Part shown: in pieces, positions 51,953 to 64,000 of the stretch
How the letters are laid out: each line of letters starts with the position of its first letter
Position numbering within the stretch: position 1 is the stretch's first letter
Assembly (NCBI RefSeq): GCF_048771995.1
Contig: NC_133030.1
Span: 13,284,001 to 13,348,000 of the forward strand
Length of the DNA stretch: 64,000 bases
Origin: Taeniopygia guttata
Taxonomy: Eukaryota; Chordata; Aves; Passeriformes; Estrildidae
Direction: 5' to 3'
The notes under the pieces: model-generated
Told to the model about the DNA's origin: nothing
Databases searched by the model: none
The model's input: the letters and a program-made list of their open reading frames with translations, nothing else
Position numbers and translations under genes: made by a program

Positions 51953-54900
51953 CTGTCCAAGTCTAATCTAATCATACAAATTTTGTAGACATAATGCAGT
52001 GATTAGTTTAAATCCTAATGTCCATTTAGCAATCTAAATTATGTATAATTCAAAGGTAGGGCAGACTTTGGACGTAGGAACTGACCTGACCTAGCTTTGG
52101 ATGTTTAAAAGATAGTGGCTAAATTTAAGCTGGTGTACTAAGATTCTTTATAGTCCATAAGAGGAAGCAAAAAAAGGGTTTCTTTTGATCTCCATATAGG
52201 TGCCTAAGAATGCTGGAGCCAATCCCACATGGCCAGCAGTAACTACTGAAAATCAGCTGCTTACCAGGAATCTCAGAGTGAGTCAGGGTTATGGTAGTTC
52301 TTTTGGAAGCCACTTCGATGGCCATCTTAGGCAGGAGAGGCCAGATTCTAAGAATCACTTAACACATGGATTTCTTCTAGTAGTTGCCCAGTGTGGTCAG
52401 GAAAGAAAACTTAGTCTTGTGCTTTATAAATCTGTTTTGGTTATTATTGGTGGTTCTTCCCCCACTATACATTTTAAGTTTTTAAAAACATCATTTCTTC
52501 ACTGATAATTTTGCCAAAAGTCAAAATAAAGGCCCTGATAATACCACAGTGCACTACTGCTGTATTATATTTACTGAATCCCTTCAAAGGGACTATCATA
52601 TTATCATTGTGACCTCAAAAAAATGTTAGTCTTGTTTAATCATTAGAACAAAGAGCTGGAGGCCAAAAAGTTTGTAATATCACAGTTAGGGACAGAGGAG
52701 AGCCAAAAGTGTGGTTTATAGAAAGGAGACCAGAAAAGACCTGTCTGAGTCAGTGGAGTGTTTCCATTTTCCCCAGATGATGTAGTGCACAAACCCACGA
52801 TATATCCAGTTTCTCCAGACTTTCAGTTTACATTAAAGCAGGTCCTGTGCCATGTTGTCCTGCTTACAAAGCTTCTGTCTGCACAAGGAAATCAACTGAT
52901 AGAGCTCTCATGGCATAAAGTAAGCTTTTCTAAAAGCTGTAACTAGTTATTTAAGAGGAAGTATTGTGGAATTGCTGGTATTGCTGCAGTGGTTACACCC
53001 ATCACCTTCCCTGGAGAGAAGAAAATCCATTACAATATTCTAAACATGAACTCATTGTACACTTTTGCAGCATTTTCTTCAGAACTGTACAAATAGGCAA
53101 CTTGAAATAACATTCTGAATGACATTAGTTATCTTTGAATAGTTAACTCTAAAATCCAATTACATGACTTGGAATGCTTAGCAAAACTTTGATTGATGGC
53201 AATTAGAATTAAGAATGAGGAGGAAGAGGAGTTATCAGAGGAAGGAAAATCCCAAAGGAAAAGGAATGAATAGCAACAAAAGGAAAACTCTAAAGGAGAA
53301 AATCAAAGCACAGGATTAACAGTCAATATGGGAATGTTTCCTCAACTGAGAAATGATGGTGGTTGTAAGCCTGAGTGAGTTACAGCAGTACAAAAGTAAA
53401 TAGGATATCCTGTACATCTCCTGTACCCCACTGATACCAGTGTGCACCTTACTGGTTTAAGTGCATCACAGAGTCCTAAATTCAGACAAGCAGTCATTAC
53501 ACATGGAATCTGGTCTTCTCTGCAGAATGACTTTTCATATCCCCAATTGCAAGGCAATATTTTCCCCACATCATGCCCATGTTTGTTCTGCCAGCCTTTT
53601 CAATCCTTGCTTCACTTATTCCAAAATGTTTGAGCCCAACTCTGACATTTCACTCTGAGCATCTTTTAAAAGGACTTGGTTTTTGGATCTGCTTTGAACA
53701 CGGCAGAGCAACTTGCTGTTTGTTTGCCTGTGGCAGACACTTCTGTCCTCTAAGGAGACTTAAATACTGTGACAGATTAAAGGAAAAGTGTGTTATTTCC
53801 AGATGTGTGGCAGGAGCTGTGGAGCAGAGGAAATGACAAGGACCTAAGCTGTGCAACAGGAACCAACAAGGACAGAACAGGGCAGCAGAGCCTCCTCTCT
53901 CAGACCTGCCCTGAGATGGTGTCTGAGCTGATGTGCTCGAGTCTGTCAGTTTCCCACACAGTCCATGGACAGGATTTTCAATCCTTTAAGGACCAGGAGC
54001 TAAAATGATTTTACAGAAGTGTTGCTTCTTTTATTTTCATAATTTAGGAGCAGATAAAATGTTACCTTGATCAAAAAATATAATCATATTTGTGATATTT
54101 GAGTATGTAATGGACAAATTTCTCCCTGTTTTTAATGTTCAGGTGTGTTTTTAATACCTGTGCATGAATATCCACATCTGCTAGGAAAGCCTTTCTGTCT
54201 GAGATTGGGAACGAAAGGGAGTCCTTTGTTTTAAATCTTAGTTTGACCAAGTTAGACAAGGAAGTTAGATGAATGTTTTACTCCAAATGTTTCTACAGGG
54301 GAACAAAACTTTAAAAAACTGGAAACATGGGACAGGAAGTCTGAATTAGCTGCAGGAAGTGAGACCAGAGCAAGTGGACTGGGCAGGAGAGACTTCCTGG
54401 AGCTTTTGGAGCCAGGTTCTAGGTAACTCCAGACAATGAGGTATCTACTTGTAACAAGTGACTTAGGAAGTGTCAAGAAAATACACACTGTATTTCTTGG
54501 TTTATCTACATGAAGAGCAGTAAAGTGCTACAGGTGACAGGAAATCCAGCACAGCAGTTTGGGGGTACACCTTGGTGCAGTTTGGACAGATATGTGCACC
54601 AAGGGTGAGTAGATTGCTCCACAAAGAACTCCTTTGTGGGAAGTTATCACAACATAAGGACTCTTTAATAATGTGGAAAGAGGTAAAAATGAGAGCCAAG
54701 GGCAGTAGGGGGAAAGCAGCAAATTCAAATGAGAAGCTTGTGGGCTGTTTAACAGTGTGTGTGATTAATAGGTGTCAAGGAAAGTGCTGATTTTCCACCT
54801 CCTGATGCCCTCACTCCAAAGCAGTGTACCTTTCTGGAAGCAATGCTTCAGCTGAACAGAGCTGTGGATCTCAGCATAGTAATGGAATGGAAACGGGTAA

Positions 54901-55189
54901 AATGGAATTGCCTTCACAAACAGGAGTCAAACTCAGAGAGCTATCGTTTCACCCTGCCCTTAAATTCTCTGAGTCTGTGAAATTTCTTAGACAGTTTTGA
55001 TTTCCTCACCCAAGATTTCATATTGCTTCTTTCTGCATGTAGTTTAATGTTTAAATTTGTGCCTGAAGGCCAGAGGTGCCATTTGTGTTCTTGTTCCTTA
55101 AACACTAACTTGAAGGCTGAAAACATTCCTGTTTTTCCAAATCTGGAAAAATGAAAAATGGTCATATTACCAAAGGGAGAGAGAGGAGG

Positions 55190-55206
55190 AAAAAAAAAAA
55201 AAAAAA
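55190..55206. repeat. poly(A) run, 17 bp
   Basis: Follows GAGAGAGGAGG and is continued by AAAG units; simple purine repeat. Confidence 0.9.
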
Positions 55207-57874
55207 GAAAAGAAAAGGAATACTGTGTACCCAACAAAATAGAGGCAAGAATGCAAGAATGCAGGAATGTAAATGTGTTACAGGCTGTTATTAAGATTTT
55301 GGATGCAAAAATAAAACTTAGAAAAGACTGAAGATCTGAAAAGGCATAATGCAATCCGATTTATTTAGACTAGAAACTGCCCTCCATAGATAGCTAAGGT
55401 GACAGGAAAAATTATGAAAATAAGATAATCATATTTGTTTTAAGTCTGGCAGTTTCCACTGAAATGCCTGTCTCTCTATAATAGTTTTTTTGAAGGAAGT
55501 GCCTTGGGGAATTACTAGAAAAATGATCTTTATTAAGTGTTCATGGCCATCTGAACTATCCACCCATCCAGTATAAATGTGTTCTGGCAAAACAAGTGTT
55601 TGTGTTGCCATGGCCTTTCCCATGATGTTATTTTTTTAAGCAAAAACATTTTTCTTGCTGAGATCTTAACAAGGACACAGGCAGGGCGCCATGATTCAGT
55701 CCTTGAAGAGAAAAATAATGATTTGGAAGGAATGGTGAAGGAAAAGATGGTCTCAGAGGGGGCAGAACACAAGACTTAGATATCTGGTGTCTCTTTTGCC
55801 CAACAGAAGCAGTGATTCCTTTCACTAATCACCCCAGTTGTGCAGGACAGCAGCGCAGCCTCCACCACCCCTCCAAAAACGCTGATGAGCCCAGTGCTGA
55901 GATTCTCCTGAGGCATGCTGAGGATAGGGAAAATCTTCCTTAAAAACAGCAGCTCAATTATTATTTGCTGAGCAAATCACATGCCTCAGATACAGGCTTC
56001 CAAAAATCAGGTCATAGGGCCCTGTGCTGTGCAAAGGTACAGGGATTCTGCACAAAACATATTTTCCCAAGGTCTATGTGGATCCATGTGTTGTATTTGC
56101 AGGGTCTTAACTGTTCTGTGTGCTCGGGTTTGGGGTTTTTTCTGCCTTTGTTCTGCAAAATCTCTTTGGGAAGGTGCTGCCTAAGGGGTTCACACTGGTT
56201 TCTGTTGTCTGGTGAATACCTCTGCAAATGAAAGTGATTGTGAATTTTATTTTGTTTATGGATTTATACTCTGGGTTTAGCCTACTATCAAAATGTTTGA
56301 GCATAAAAACAGGTGAACAGATCTCATAAGCATTGAAAAACATTATTATAAAGTGACAGTGACTGAAGCAAAACTAATGGGTGCTTACATAAAGTGAACA
56401 AGGACAAGGCAGGTGTTGAGTCCTCCTTTCTCTGCATATCTTCCAAAATTCCAGTAATCATCACTTTCTGAGGCAGAGGTCATCTCTGAATCTGTCTACT
56501 TCACATTTGCCAAGGGGTCACAAATTCCTTTTGGAAGGAAAAAAACCAAAAAACAAAGAACAGCAGGACCAAAGGCTGGGGCTTAGCTCTCATAGGGTTT
56601 TAATGAGATTTGGGCTTTTTCCTTCCTTCAGCTTCTGTGAGAAACTGCTCTCAAACTGCTTTCATAGCCCTGTAGCTCCACAAGTCACATCAGACTATTG
56701 ATCTCAACAGAAAATATAAAGGGAATAAGGTCCATGAATGCTGAATGTAGGTCCAAATCCAGTTATGTATCCATTTGTAGAAGAGAACACATTACCAAAA
56801 AATAAACCAAAACAAAACAACAGAAAAAAACCCCAACAAGTAACAGAAATTAAAAATAGAGTAGGCTTGTAAAAATAGAAAGGGCAGGGTCATTGTGAGA
56901 GGGTGAGTTCACATCTCAGTGATACCTGAACACAGCACCATTTAGCAAACAGATCAATTACAGAACTATGGCAAAACAAACAAAGCGGCACAGATCATTA
57001 TATTTGCCATTAAATGAAATTAATTAGTGTGACACTAAGGCAGCAAATAGCATTTGATATAAAGAATGGAATATGTTAGAACTTTGCTCCAGTGTGTAAT
57101 GTGTTCCCCTAGCTACTGAGGCCCATTCACTCTCATGCTCCTGCACCGAAATTAGTTTTAGATATCCTAGGAACAGAGCTCTGCTCCATCCTCTGGAAAG
57201 CAATTCCTCAGCCTACTACTTCACAATAAGTTCTTCCTGTTCAACTCAACACTTACCTGCCATCTCACTGATATTAAGTATCTTCAGTAACATGTACTTG
57301 ACATATTTCATATTCATACTCACTGAAAAAAAATCACAACATATCTAATCTAAAGCTAAAAATCCACAGAAATAACATGAGGACCATGAGCTAAATCCAG
57401 TTTGCTTTATGCAACTAATTCCAATGAAATTAAAAGGCCATTTAGGGTGAGGGGAAACAAACTTACAGCATTACATAACACCAGTAATATCTTTTTTTAA
57501 TACAACTTTTTGAAATTAAATTAGAGAGAAAATTCCAAGTTAAAATTGACTCAATTAATTCTCCTGCTCTTGCAGTTCAAGAGGGACATGTCTCATGCAT
57601 GAAGCAATAATGGAGCTGCATGCTTGGGATGTATCTGGCTCATGACTAAATCCTAAGTGGATTTAGTTGTCACAGTGTGGTGCAGGGAGCTTGCAAGCTC
57701 CATTCAGCAAGAAAAGGGTTGACCTGGATAGTGATTCTGGAACAGAAGGAAAGGGAATGAGCTGCAGGGCATGACAAGGCTCCCAGGAGAGCAGCAAAGA
57801 TCACCCAGAATGTATCACTTAAAGGGAGGCATGCCTAAGCTGATGCTGACAGGAATTCAGAGATGTGGGTAAAC

Positions 57875-57892
57875 AAAAAAAAAAAAAAAAAA
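57875..57892. repeat. poly(A) run, 18 bp
   Basis: Uninterrupted A run. No retroposon body was recognised upstream. Confidence 0.9.
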
Positions 57893-58339
57893 TCTAGAGG
57901 CTGCAGAAGAGCTCTAAATTGAGTTTACTCGTGCTTCTCTGCTGCTACAAACAGTGACAGTAATTTATAGGCATGCCTATAATTTATAGTTGTTGGGAAA
58001 AATGAGTTAAAATAACCTATGAAAAGTGAAGGCTTGTAAAATAGTCCATCTTTAACATAATGCTGGAGAACACAATGTATTTACAATTTACTTCCAAGTA
58101 TGTACTTTTTAAAATGAAAATTAATAATACATTAAATTAATACAGAATCATTAGGAATGATGTTTACTGAGGAAATAATGATGAATTTCTGAATATTACA
58201 TATATGTTATGTTGTTCCTACGATAAAATATTTTAGCTGCTTATCTTTTGAAAGTATTTAGAATTGTCCCAGTTTCTTTACTGGTAAAAAAAATTATTTA
58301 ATGAAATACTTTAAAACTATTCTTCCATAACTTGTGGAG

Positions 58340-58880
58340 AACACACCAGTTCTCAATCCACCTCCCTGTTTACTCATCCAGTCCCCACTTCCTGAGTTTG
58401 CCTATGAGGATGTTGTGAGAGACATTTCCAAAGCCTTGCTGAATGAAGACAGACAAAATCCACTGCTCTCCTCTCACCCCTCCAGGCAGTTGTTTCATCA
58501 TAAAAGGCAATCAGGTTGGTCAAGCATGATTAACCCATAGTGAATCCATCTGATTCCACCTTCTTGGCTTTCCTGGCTTCCAAAATGAGGCTCTATCTTT
58601 CCAAGGATTGAGGGGAGGATGACTGGCTGGTAGTTCCCTGGACCCTCCTTCTTGCCCTTTTTGAAGACTGGGGTGACATTTCTTCCAGTCCTCACACACC
58701 TGTCCTGATCACTGGCACCTTTCAAAGATGATCATGGGCAGCCTCACTGTGAGGTGTGCCAGCTCTCAGCACTTGTGGCTGCATCCCATCAGGGCCCATG
58801 GATTTGTGGATGTCAGGTTTGCCTAGATGTTCTCTAACTCAATCCTCCTCGAGAAAGGGAATGTCTTCCTTCCAATGTTC
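58340..58880 (-). mobile_element. CR1 LINE reverse-transcriptase fragment
   Basis: Translated pieces on the - strand follow the CR1 ORF2 reverse transcriptase order: KSMGPDG-type block near 58,790, then NVTPVFKKGKKEGPGNYQPV near 58,620-58,690, then the block with AVDFVCL near 58,440. Frameshifts and stops break it, so it is a dead fragment. Borders are approximate. It is a part of ORF2, not the 3' tail seen at 15.6 and 59.7 kb. Confidence 0.88.
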
Positions 58881-59736
58881 CTTTACCTTGGTCTCAATAT
58901 AATATCAGCTTTGAAATTTAAATTAAAATTTAAAATTTAAATTGTTCAAATTTTTCTAACTTTGCAATGTGTTAACTTCTTTCCAATATGCATGTGGCAC
59001 TAATCAGACCCCCAGTTCTCTTCATATTTCCAAATAAGCTATGTGATTCAAAATTTAGAGTAAGATTTTACCCAGAACCTTGTTTATTATGGAAATGAAC
59101 AGTAAGATAACTCATTTGCTTAGGGCTTGAGGATGGGCAGTGGGAGATGTGGATTCTAATTTAGAACCTGACTATTAATCATGAAAAAGCTGTTAAGAAC
59201 CAACATTTATTTGATGTCTTGATAGTTTGTATGTCAATTAATTAGCTGTCCTTTATGGTCTACTATCATGGCCTTTCTGATGCAAGCTGAATTGCAATAG
59301 TTCAGCTGTGTATCTCTTATGTTTTAGATAAGAATTATCTGGTAATATGTTTCACTTTTAAATAGCAATTGAACAGCGTAAGTTCATTTTTCCACTGCTT
59401 TTTAAATTCCAATGCATGGTGTTAATAGCTTAAGAATGACTGTCATCGCTGGTCTGTTACAAGGTCCCAAGTCCTTGGGGAAATTAAATTCTCTGTTCAG
59501 ATTCATGAACAATAAGTTGTTAATTTCTTGCATGGAAATTAAGACAGTTGTGAACACCCAATTGACACAGTGGGATTCAGCAGCAAGGAAAGGCCTTCCC
59601 AAAGCCTATGGTTTGCTTCTTCCAGAGAATTTCACCTCTGCTGTAGGGACAGTTGAACTGCATGAAAAACTGGTCCCAAATAACCATATCCTGTAGCACA
59701 GAATCAGTGTTTTTATAGTGGAACAGCTCAGAAACC
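58881..59736. other. intergenic DNA between two CR1 fragments
   Basis: AT-rich; includes a short repeat of TTTAAATTAAAATTTAAA type near 58,915-58,942. No gene was recognised. Confidence 0.7.
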
Positions 59737-59880
59737 ATAGAATCATAGAATTACTTAAGTTGAGAAGGTACCTTAAAGATCATCTGGTTCCAACCCCTCA
59801 CCATGGGCAGGGACACTTCACTAGACCAGGTTGCTCAGAGCTCCACCCAGCATGGCCTTGAATGCTTGCAGGGATGAATG
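59737..59880 (-). mobile_element. CR1 LINE 3' end fragment
   Basis: On + it begins CATAGAATCATAGAATTAC, the reverse of the CR1 terminal repeats, followed by GATCATCTGGTTCCAACCCC and GACCAGGTTGCTCAGAGC. It is about 145 bp of the extreme 3' end, on the - strand. It may be separate from the ORF2 piece 0.9 kb away. Confidence 0.92.
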
Positions 59881-59884
59881 AATC

Positions 59885-59934
59885 ATTCCATTTCCCTGTT
59901 GTGGGATGGATTATTCCATTTCCCTGTTGTGGGA
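59885..59934. repeat. 28-bp-period tandem duplication
   Basis: ATTCCATTTCCCTGTTGTGG plus two bases occurs at 59,885-59,906 and again at 59,913-59,934, directly beside the CR1 end. Confidence 0.9.
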
Positions 59935-62900
59935 AAGTGCAAAGGACAATCATAGAGACAGGCAGCTGAAGACCACCATCAGTTAAATCTGCCAACTGCT
60001 ACAGGTACTGAACCGCTGCTTTCCAGAAAGTGGCTGGGCATGACCTGCTGTTGGGAAGTAGAGAATTAATCTTTTGATTTTCTTTTGCATACAGCCTTTG
60101 TTGCCTTTATGATCTACAAGTTCTGTCCTGTCTTTACTTTCTCCTCCTCTGTCCTGATGAGAAGAGGAGTAGTAGAGCAGCTTGGTGGGCACCTGGCTGC
60201 CAGACAAGGTCAAACTCCTGCACCATCTAATAGATTTTTTTGGAAATGTTGTGATAGAATTTATTCTGGTCGGATGCATTTTTATACCTGTATAGATTGT
60301 GATAAGGCCAAGAAATGGAAGTTCATTCTTGTCCAAATTCTGTGTTTATCGTCTGTGTTTTGATGACATTTGCCAAACTATTCAGTTGTTGGTCAAAAGT
60401 TGGAGGAGCTACCAGAACGTGCTCCTCTAATATTTATGAACTATATAATTTCAAGCATCTTGTTGCCAGGGCTTGAAATAGTGCTAAGGTCTCTAAATCT
60501 CTGGTATAATCCAGAAATTAATTGTGAATCTAATCAGTTAATCAGTTCCAGAAGGAGATCAACTACCTTAGAACACTGAGGCCCCTCATTGATGTTACTC
60601 AGAAGATGTTTGTGCCAAGTGGTCTCTGATTTGAGTCTCCTAGAAAGAATTTGAGAACAGGTCAGAGATCATCTAGCACAGTGGTGAAATGGGTGAAGGG
60701 GGTGTTTTTTGGGGGGTTTCTTAAGTGATTTTTGCCCTAAACCAAGTTAAATGTCAAGGTGTTACCAGTTTTGTAAAACAATGAAAGCTCTTGTTCTGCT
60801 CTCTGGGATTTCCTGTAACTGCATGAATGGAAGACAAAGAACAGGGGCTGTATACACTGGAAGCTTCAGAAAGGGGACTGAGGCCACTGGTGGTGTCTCC
60901 TCCTTTCAGGAGGTTGTGATGTGGTTATGAGACCTGGAGATTGCTTTGAGTTCCCATACAATCTAAGAGACAGCCATTATAAAATTAAGGTCATGTCAGT
61001 GTTGGTAGGCACTAGACAGCCATGCTGCTTGGTGCTGGGCCGTTCTGCAGAGCCTGCCCTGGGAGATATCCCAAGGATATCCACAGAGTATGAAAGGAGC
61101 AATCAGCCAAGAAAAGCAGGAAAAAGTGTTCTTCTGAAGTGGGGGAAGGGATGCTGTTTGTTTTCTGATTTTGATCTGCAGAAGTCCAAGAAAGGGAACC
61201 AAAAAATTACAGAGTGGGAGGACTGAACTGGAGGGGAGGAGAGTAAAAGTATCTTTTTACATCAAGAATAGCCAGACCACTGTTTAAGCCTTGGAACTTC
61301 ATTATTCTTCATCCAGCTGGCAGTCTGTTAGAAGAATCCTCCTCCTGAGTATACAGATTTTGGAGAAATGCAGGTTTTCCCATTTCCACTCTTGCAAGAG
61401 TAACAATTTCCTTGCCAGAAACACCAATATGGGGAAAGCTATGTATCTGGAACTCTGTCCTAGAGTAAGGGCAGAGAGAGCTCAGCTGCTGCTTCAGGAG
61501 CCCAGAGGGGACATCCAGAACAAGGCCAAGAACAGTCAGTGTTGGTGTTAAAGACAGGTAACCAACTGCACTGTGTCTCTGTGCACAGAGATTCCCTCAA
61601 AGTGCCATATTAGCCAAAGCCTCTGCTGTACTGTACAAGTCAGAATTCCAGGGGTTAACTGCTCTCTGCCAGGAGAAACTGCTTTCTGTCTCCTGCAGAG
61701 CTTTCAGAAGCAGAACATAAGCGTGTCACCAGAGCCACAGGAAGCGTGTGGTTTGTCCTGCCTGGCAGCCCCTGAAACCCCACATCTTCCCTGATGCTTT
61801 TTGGCCTAAGTCTTTGAAAACATGTCACTGAAAGGTGCTTGCAGGCAATGGACATTTCTCTTTTCCTGCTTCAGTAAAAATGTCCATCCTGGCAAACTGC
61901 AATGAGACAAACTCTCTGCCTGAAGAAGGAATACCAGCCATGGCTTTTCTTGTGGTCAGTGACGAGGGGAGAAGAAATTACAGCTCTCAAGGTAAAGTGT
62001 CTGCATCTTCCTTGACACAGCTGATCCAGGCTGAAGTGTGCATTGATATTGCTGTGAGACCAGGAAGTCTTTCTCTTTATTGTCTGTTCTTTTCAGTGCC
62101 TTCTAGTAACCAAAAAGACACATCCAGTGGCATATGATAGAGAGAAAGAGAAATGTAGAGCAGAAGAAGACACTTTTCTGGAGAAAAACTGGGGACTGAG
62201 AGAAATAAACTGAGGTTGATTTTATTTGTGTTGAGGTCAGCAACATAAACTATGAGCCTGTAACTTTTAAATATAATGCTCTCTGTTGTAATATAAAATA
62301 GTCTTTATAAACTCTCTTACCACTTTGTGTTTCAAGGCGTTTTGAATTTTAAAGTCTTCAGCCCAAGCAAGAGCCTGTCCACATGCACTACCTAACCTGT
62401 TTAACCATGCATAGATGCAACTTTTTAAAGAATTGTATATAGAGGGGAACTAACCAAAATAATAAAAACAGATAGTCCTGAAAACTTAACACAATAGATT
62501 CAAAATTTGTGCATTTCCCATTTTCTTAAATTTCCAACCAGCTTTTTCCAAAGTAATCTTGACACTGCCATGCACATGTAGATTTCATTTGGAATTTTTA
62601 AAGGTCAGTGCAGAGCAACTATGTACTTTGGAAATCCATTCAGGGGCACAGATACTATTCTTATATAGTAAACAAATGAAGATGGACTTCTATGCCTCTA
62701 GCTGAACATTCCACAGATTTACAAAGAAGTTCACACCTAAATATATCTGATACTAAATATTGTGGTATTCTGGGATTGTATATATTTTATCACTTCTTAT
62801 ATGCATTTATTTAATTCATGTTATCAACAAAAGGTGTCCTTAGTCAGATATGTAATTTCCCATAACTACTTAGCTGGGTTAGGCATTATTGTCCATAGAG

Positions 62901-64000
62901 TGTGCTGTTAATTGCAATTATTTTTTGGTCAACTTTTATTGCACAAGGAACCTGTATTGTTGTTCTGTGAAGTGTACACAACACAAGAGTGCAAGAAACA
63001 AGAAACAATGTCACCAAGCCCAGTAAGAGTAAGATTTTGGTTAAAAAAGTAACTTAATTCAGGGGCAGAGATGTCCCCACAAGCTCACAGACTGGGCCTC
63101 CACAGACCAGCTCATCTATCTGATTGTGTAGTTTGTGAAATTTTCATCAAATGTAGCTGTGTTGAAGATTGGTACCTCAATCCCTAGGTTATCTGAGTAG
63201 CCACATTCTTCACAGGTAGCAGTGGGGCAGGAAAGTAATTATAATTTAGCATTTGGGAAGTTGGCACACACTTTTATGTCAGCTTCCATTTTTTGCTAAA
63301 TGCTGTTTCAAAACTCTTCCAAGTTAGACATAGATAAAAATAACTCAAAGATTGGAGGAGTTTTTCAGACAGGAGTCAATAAAACAAAAAAAGTCTTGCT
63401 CTATCTCTGCCCAGGACAAGCAATATTTGAATATTCCAGGCATTTTCACAACAGTTGGAGTTGCAGAAAATCTGTACTGAACACAGACCATAATCCTTCT
63501 AATGGCATGTTAAGTTTGTTGAGCACCCTGGCAGTGAGCCAGTTGTCTGGTAATGTTAGGAAGGGGTTAGGTCAGAATGACCTAGACACATGCAGAGAAT
63601 CCATTGCCTTCCCAAGGCATTCTGCTTGGGATAATCATTCTGAAACCTCCAGCAATGAATGCCATAGCAGTGAACTTAGGAAGGAATATCTGGGCTAATG
63701 AGTGCTACAAAAGAGACAAAAGCCCTCTGCTCTTAGGGTTTCTGATATATTTACTTTTTTCTCTTGTTTCTGTGGTACTAAATATTTGAGAGAAATCCCA
63801 GGAAATCCAGAACAAAACACTAAATATGTCATGGCAAGCAAAAATATTTTTCTCCTCCTCTTGATTCCAAGGTTGTGAGCTAAATCAGGATATTTGCTTT
63901 CCTTTGCCATCCACTTCTAACACATAAATAAAGTAACCACTCCTCTGTTGCAATGTGTCTGAGGTAGCTGTAATCATGCTGTTGACTGACAGTAATTGGT
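59935..64000. other. intergenic DNA to right edge
   Basis: No recognised exon or named repeat. The 60.05-60.23 kb segment may be an old dispersed repeat, but I could not assign it. The 132-codon + strand frame at 63,300-63,698 has no recognisable domain. Confidence 0.65.

Larger units (their letters stand above)
49251..58339. other. intergenic DNA with simple repeats only
   Basis: No gene was recognised in about 9 kb. It contains the G-run/T-run tract at 49,777-49,872, pyrimidine runs at 50,983-51,013 and 51,922-51,952, a purine-rich stretch at about 53,210-53,310, and A-runs at 55,190-55,206 and 57,875-57,892. The longest open frame is 137 codons and includes a homopolymer-encoded Phe run. 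Confidence 0.7.

Noticed and set aside
60085..60230. Segment with the word CTTGGTGGGCACCTGGCTGCC that looked like a dispersed avian repeat
   Set aside because: Seemed familiar but could not be tied to a named family from sequence alone; no ends or target duplication found.
63300..63698. 132-codon + strand frame near right edge
   Set aside because: No domain recognised and no supporting promoter or splice context.

Overview
This is vertebrate nuclear DNA, almost certainly from a bird. Genes are split by introns with GT-AG borders, the interspersed repeats are CR1-type LINE fragments (the dominant retroposon of birds), and one retrovirus-like insertion is present. Two protein-coding genes are recognised from their translated exons. 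RNF141 (+ strand) contributes its last two coding exons at the left edge. AMPD3 (- strand) is complete: 14 exons from 12,053 to 38,470 carry the 765-codon frame that starts at MPRQ, and an upstream first exon in a CpG island at about 41.2 kb adds nine in-frame codons. The two genes converge, which is the arrangement known in human 11p15.

Layout. 1-3,488: end of RNF141, with its RING domain split over two exons. 3,489-12,052: the two 3' untranslated regions and the gap between them; several candidate poly(A) signals are marked. 12,053-38,470: AMPD3 coding exons on the - strand, with introns holding a CR1 copy (15.6-16.1 kb), a long alternating purine-pyrimidine microsatellite (24.3 kb) and A-rich simple repeats. 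40.97-41.75 kb: CpG-island promoter of AMPD3. 41.9-64 kb: intergenic DNA upstream of AMPD3 with no recognisable gene. It contains a 1.6-kb retrovirus-like insertion with a 5-bp target duplication (44.85-46.45 kb), three CR1 fragments (48.6, 58.3 and 59.7 kb), a second small GC-rich patch at 48.9-49.25 kb with three closely spaced bZIP-type sites, and a G-run/T-run tract at 49.8 kb.

RNF141 is a RING-finger protein. AMPD3 converts AMP to IMP and ammonia. They are neighbours by position, and nothing in the sequence links their functions. No bacterial-style operon, CRISPR array or new multigene system is present. The most distinctive items are the compact insertion, which has pol remnants between inverted LTR-like ends, and the bZIP-site cluster in the upstream GC-rich patch.
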